Positions 60,685 through 64,000 of a stretch of 64,000 bases of DNA are shown here, in pieces (positions within the stretch are counted from its first letter, which is position 1; each line of letters starts with the position of its first letter). Position numbers and translations under genes: made by a program. The DNA is from JAFAGX01 sp035622175. Lineage in GTDB: Bacteria > Acidobacteriota > Terriglobia > Terriglobales > Acidobacteriaceae. The stretch spans positions 1 through 64,000 of the forward strand of contig DASPVV010000007.1 of the NCBI GenBank assembly GCA_035622175.1, in the 5' to 3' direction. The notes below the pieces were generated by a model that was not told the origin of the DNA, did no database searches, and saw nothing but the letters and a program-made list of their open reading frames with translations.

Positions 60685-61500
60685 CTAGTGCGCCTTTCGC
60701 TCTCCGCGGAAGGACCAGGTCATCCCCCAGGAATAGAACGCGACGAGCAGCAGCACGTCGAGAGGCAGCCCGAAAACGATGTAAAGCGGTGGCAGGAACA
60801 ACACGCTCTTTTCCAGAACCAGGGCCTCGACCAGCATCTGCAAGGGAAAGAAAAGCACCAGATAAGCCATGGCGAGCGTGGTCAGAAGTGCTTTTTTCCA
60901 CAAGGCAACGGTAAAGATGTAGTAGGTGCAAGCGAATAGGAATGGGACGATGGAGATCAAGCACAATCCCGCGCTGGCAAGGCCCTCCATATAGCTGCCC
61001 GGCGTGTGGGGAAAACGGGAAGGCCAGAGAGCAAAGTAGAGCAATGCGCTGGCCTGGACCAGCAGGATGGCCCGGGCTAGGTAGGCCACCGGCATGATGC
61101 GATGGGGCAGGAAAAAAGTGAGGGCAAGTCCCACCAGCGTAACCCCACAAGTCGACGACCAGATCAAAGCATCGGGCAAGACCAGTTGGATTTCAAGATA
61201 GGGAACTTGCAAGCTGAAGGATCGCACCTGATATTCGGCGATCGCCAGCTGAGCATGTGACGGCAGCTGTAACAGAGCCCACCCCAGCAGGCGGCCCCAG
61301 AAGCGGCAGACCGGTCCCAGCAGCTCAAGCCAGATAAAGGAGAAAGAGAAACACAGCCAGATCCCGCTGAACAGGTTCATGGGGCCAAGGTCAAACTGGG
61401 CCAAGGCGCGATGCATGGCAATGACGCTGCCACGATGCCCGCGAGAGACCGCCGGATCGGCGGGCTTCCGCCGCACACGCAGCGCGACCGAATCGGGCAT
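60685..61500 (-). CDS. Polytopic membrane protein, unknown function
   Basis: I take ATG 61500, one base after the stop of the upstream barrel gene, giving 271 residues. Six or seven membrane helices can be seen (LFSGIWLCFSFSFIWLELLG, ALIWSSTCGVTLVGLALTFF, GLCLISIVPFLFACTYYIF, LYIVFGLPLDVLLLVAFYSW). No family motif is recognised. Last gene of the right-edge operon with a YaiO-like barrel and a deacetylase-like protein, so a role in secretion or modification of a second polysaccharide is likely. Confidence 0.8.
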   Translation of the reverse strand: MPDSVALRVRRKPADPAVSRGHRGSVIAMHRALAQFDLGPMNLFSGIWLCFSFSFIWLELLGPVCRFWGRLLGWALLQLPSHAQLAIAEYQVRSFSLQVPYLEIQLVLPDALIWSSTCGVTLVGLALTFFLPHRIMPVAYLARAILLVQASALLYFALWPSRFPHTPGSYMEGLASAGLCLISIVPFLFACTYYIFTVALWKKALLTTLAMAYLVLFFPLQMLVEALVLEKSVLFLPPLYIVFGLPLDVLLLVAFYSWGMTWSFRGERKAH

Positions 61501-61501
61501 T

Positions 61502-62374
61502 TCAAAATTCCTTGAACAAACCGAAGCTGGTTCCACCCCGCTGGTAGAACGGACTGTGATAGTAGTCTCCAACCAGGTTGAATCCCCAATTGGTGCCGAT
61601 CCACTTGCGCCAGGTGAGAGTGAGGGTTTGGCTCTGAAATTGGGTGAGACTCACGCTGGGACCGATCAGCTGGTAAGCCACTTCCCCGAGTCCGGCACGC
61701 ACCACGAGGTATTGGTGCTTGTTGTGTCCTAGGGTGAGGGCAACAAAACCCGCCGGAGCCAATACCCTTCCCGGATCACTGATATCGAAGTAGGCGCCGG
61801 TTTCGAAGATCCACGGCTTGGCAAAATAATACGTACTGCCCAGAAAGAAAACATGATCGCGGTGCACATCTTTGGCCGCGACGTACCCAAATCCAGCGCT
61901 GGTCACCCACTGCCTGCGGCGCAGCCATTTGCGATTGAGGAATCCATCGCTACGAAAGCGGGGGAGAAAAAAGCCGCCGGCACTCGATCCAACCGTCAAC
62001 GAAGCATACCAATCGGCATTGAGGGTGTGGGTGTCGCCCACGGCGAAATACGCTCCCGTATCGCCGAACTCGTGCTGCGCATTGAGTTCGGCATTCCACA
62101 CATCCTGGCCACGGGCGTACACGGCTCGCGAATATCCGCTAGCCCAATAGCCAAAGCCATTGGTGAGCGTCATGTAGCTGCCCCCGGTTTCCAGGAAATT
62201 GCCCAGCAGTTTCACTTGTGTTTCCGAGGAAATGTTGGTCGGGATCGATCCCGAGGCGGCCGAGGTCGGGCTGGCCTGGGGACCACCGTCCTGAGCTCTT
62301 GCCGAACCCAAAGCCAAGCTCAAGATCAGCAAAAGCTTTCGGACTCGGTCGGATTTTCGATCGCGGTTTCTCAT
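61502..62374 (-). CDS. YaiO-like outer-membrane beta-barrel protein
   Basis: The 290-residue protein has a signal peptide (VRKLLLILSLALGSARAQ) and alternating strands ending in a terminal aromatic residue (SFGLFKEF), typical of outer-membrane barrels. The pattern WYASLTVGSSAGGFFLPRF and QTLTLTWRKWIGTNWGFNLVGDYYHS resembles the YaiO family. Its ATG overlaps the stop of the deacetylase-like gene (ATGA). It may be the outer-membrane port of a second EPS system. Confidence 0.78.
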   Translation of the reverse strand: MRNRDRKSDRVRKLLLILSLALGSARAQDGGPQASPTSAASGSIPTNISSETQVKLLGNFLETGGSYMTLTNGFGYWASGYSRAVYARGQDVWNAELNAQHEFGDTGAYFAVGDTHTLNADWYASLTVGSSAGGFFLPRFRSDGFLNRKWLRRRQWVTSAGFGYVAAKDVHRDHVFFLGSTYYFAKPWIFETGAYFDISDPGRVLAPAGFVALTLGHNKHQYLVVRAGLGEVAYQLIGPSVSLTQFQSQTLTLTWRKWIGTNWGFNLVGDYYHSPFYQRGGTSFGLFKEF

Positions 62375-64000
62375 CGCACCAACTCGGCTTGCAGTTCAAG
62401 CTGCTTCCCGCTACCGGCGACGACCCGCCATCCCCCCTCTTCGCGAACCACCGTAGCCGAACCGTGGACGACCTGGAGTTGTGAAAATTTCGCCGCGGGA
62501 AACCACCATGCCTGGTGCTCGAGATCTTGGGGATGCGCGGCGGTCAGCTTGAGGCTCCGGCCTTCAGGGGAGACTTCCCAGTCGACCTGCTTGCGCGCGT
62601 TCAGGAAGGTTGCCAGGGCGGCCATGGTGTACCAGCGGAATCTCCCCGCTTTTCGCAGGCGGCCGGTGGCTTCGAGCCAGCGAAAGACCACCTTCTTGTA
62701 GGGTAGGATCCCGGGAGGATGAAAGTAGACTAATCGCACCGTGCGGCGGTCCACGGCGAATTCCGCCACGGCTTTCAGCCAGTTGAGGATCTCCTGGCTG
62801 GAGTACCCTTCTGCCTTCATTTCCTCGAAGCTGGCCGCCCGATCGAGCTGGAGAATGGGAAAGGACCAAAGGTGCTGGCCTTCTCGCAGCCCATTCCGAT
62901 AGCCCTGGGTCGGGCCCATCCCCATGTTGCCGGTATAGTAGTAGGCCAGAAATCCGTGCGACTCCAGCCACTCGGTGACCCATGGCGGTTGATTTCCACT
63001 GGGGGCGGAATACTCGACGACCGGTTTGCCGGTGACCTGTTCGAGAGCGGTCTTATTCCAAAGCAGGAGCGGTTCGAGATCCTTTGGGTTGCCGCTGTCC
63101 ACGTGACTGGAGAAATAATCGTGCAGCCAGCCCCCATGGCTTCCCACCTGGCTACCCTGCTGGGCAAACTGACGAATCAGCTCTTGGCTCAAGCGGTTGT
63201 GCTCGATATCAAACCCGCGATGATCCCCGAATGCGGTGTCATCGGGGCCGGCGGTGGCATGAATCGAATAGGGCCCTTGCTCCTGTAACGGCCTCCAGGA
63301 TCTCAGATCGACGAGCGGACCAATCGCAGCATTGGAATCGATGTGCCAGTTCAAGACCAGCCCTCCGATGCCGTCGGGTACCGGCATGAGATAGGGCAGC
63401 GCCAGCATGTGCTCGGCAAAATACTTGAGAAAGACGTGCAGCATGAGGCCATCGGTGTTGCCTTTGAGATAGGCGAGAGGAAGGTTGACGAACAACACCG
63501 TGCCTTTCTCATAGGCATGCTCGCCGGCGACAATGCCGGCATCGGAGCGGAGAAGAACCTTTCCCGAGTAGTTTCCCGAGGTCACGAAGCTGGGATACTT
63601 GAGGTCCCCATAGTTGTAGCTGCGAAGCCGAACCTCCGGAACTCCTCCCCCCGAGGAAGCCTGGGGCTTCGCCATGCTTCGATCGTCGATGGGATAGTAC
63701 TTTCCTGGCGGGATGTCCAGCTCCCGCACCGCGGCGGTGTCGCCGCCCACGCCACTCCATTGAATCGTCTTCTCCCGGAGTGCGTCATAGAGACAGTAAT
63801 TAACGCCGGCCAAGTCCGATAAGCGGGAGCGACCGAGAGCGTAGCGGCCTTCGAGGGAAAGCGCTGCGGCGTCGTAGACCAGCATCAGCTTCCCGCCCCC
63901 CGCCACGAACTGATGGATGGCGGCGACGAAGGCATCGCTGGTTTTTTGATGGATGGCATCGGGAAGAATGACTCCTGCCGCGGCGGTCCGGGCGAAGACG
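62371..64000 (-). CDS. Deacetylase-like protein with GATase-like N-terminus, cut by right edge
   Basis: The frame is open across the right edge, so the N-terminus is missing; at least 542 residues are seen. The first visible part (AAIHQFVAGGGKLMLVYDAAAL) resembles a class I glutamine-amidotransferase-like fold used as a non-enzymatic module in sugar-active proteins. The later part looks like a polysaccharide deacetylase: LNWHIDSNAAIG, GSQVGSHGGWLHDYFSSH and YSAPSGNQPPWVTEWLESHGFLAYYYTGNM. The usual TFDDG motif is not seen; the region reads NWHIDS. It may be a PelA- or PgaB-like modifying protein. Translationally coupled to the barrel gene. Confidence 0.72.
   Translation of the reverse strand, partial: VFARTAAAGVILPDAIHQKTSDAFVAAIHQFVAGGGKLMLVYDAAALSLEGRYALGRSRLSDLAGVNYCLYDALREKTIQWSGVGGDTAAVRELDIPPGKYYPIDDRSMAKPQASSGGGVPEVRLRSYNYGDLKYPSFVTSGNYSGKVLLRSDAGIVAGEHAYEKGTVLFVNLPLAYLKGNTDGLMLHVFLKYFAEHMLALPYLMPVPDGIGGLVLNWHIDSNAAIGPLVDLRSWRPLQEQGPYSIHATAGPDDTAFGDHRGFDIEHNRLSQELIRQFAQQGSQVGSHGGWLHDYFSSHVDSGNPKDLEPLLLWNKTALEQVTGKPVVEYSAPSGNQPPWVTEWLESHGFLAYYYTGNMGMGPTQGYRNGLREGQHLWSFPILQLDRAASFEEMKAEGYSSQEILNWLKAVAEFAVDRRTVRLVYFHPPGILPYKKVVFRWLEATGRLRKAGRFRWYTMAALATFLNARKQVDWEVSPEGRSLKLTAAHPQDLEHQAWWFPAAKFSQLQVVHGSATVVREEGGWRVVAGSGKQLELQAELVR

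Noticed and set aside
1..64000. tRNA, rRNA, CRISPR arrays, insertion sequences, phage genes or attachment sites
   Set aside because: I looked for regular direct repeats, transposase or integrase motifs and tRNA-like stems and saw none I could support by eye; a tRNA and CRISPR search program would be decisive.

Overview
The window is a high-GC chromosomal segment dominated by one very large exopolysaccharide (EPS) locus of the exosortase/PEP-CTERM type. The presence of an exosortase with a separate EpsI, a PrsT-type TPR lipoprotein, an outer-membrane export apparatus, a PEP-CTERM protein, a pyrophosphate-type phosphofructokinase and several small PilZ proteins points to a diderm. An Acidobacteriota lineage is my best guess, but this is an inference from gene content and not a proven assignment.

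Layout. Positions 1-27019 hold EPS assembly and modification genes on both strands: three leftward sulfotransferases (the first cut by the left edge), a GT2, an antisense GT2 relic, a Wzx-type flippase, an FAD enzyme, a polysaccharide deacetylase, a degenerate alkaline-phosphatase-fold protein, an asparagine-synthetase-like amidotransferase, a 1210-residue glycosyltransferase-heparinase fusion, and a rightward run of AlgD-like dehydrogenase, GT4, formyltransferase-like protein, deacetylase, two paralogous secreted beta-helix proteins and another GT4. Positions 27043-41562 are one leftward gene train in tight order: regulator, Wza-type export protein, outer-membrane barrel, Wzz-type chain-length protein, AAA ATPase, BY-kinase-like ATPase, initiating sugar transferase, GT2, O-antigen-ligase-like protein, methyltransferase, second asparagine-synthetase-like protein and a fourth sulfotransferase. 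Positions 41962-49604 run rightward: exosortase, EpsI, PrsT, then an FkbH / acyl carrier protein / MaoC-SDR cassette. A leftward acyltransferase and a GIPC-transferase-like protein follow, then a rightward PEP-CTERM protein with a sigma-54-like promoter and a clear terminator.

From 53600 the content changes. There is a sulfite-oxidase-like molybdoenzyme with a small cytochrome c and an Rrf2 regulator, a PP2C phosphatase, two PilZ-type proteins, a STAS protein, a PPi-type phosphofructokinase and, at the right edge, the end of a second polysaccharide operon (deacetylase-like protein, YaiO-like barrel, membrane protein).

How it fits together (inference): AlgD would supply a uronic acid, the amidotransferases could make uronamides, four sulfotransferases could sulfate the chain, and the FkbH/ACP/MaoC-SDR cassette with the acyltransferase could add an acyl group. 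Wzx, Wzy, Wzz, Wza, the barrel and the kinase-like ATPase would assemble and export it, and the exosortase would process the PEP-CTERM protein. The points most worth a second look are the regulator that has lost the GAFTGA loop and the Walker B acids, the glycosyltransferase-heparinase fusion, the Lys-to-Arg change in the Walker A of the BY-kinase homologue, the acyl cassette, and the operator-like palindromes ahead of the exosortase gene.
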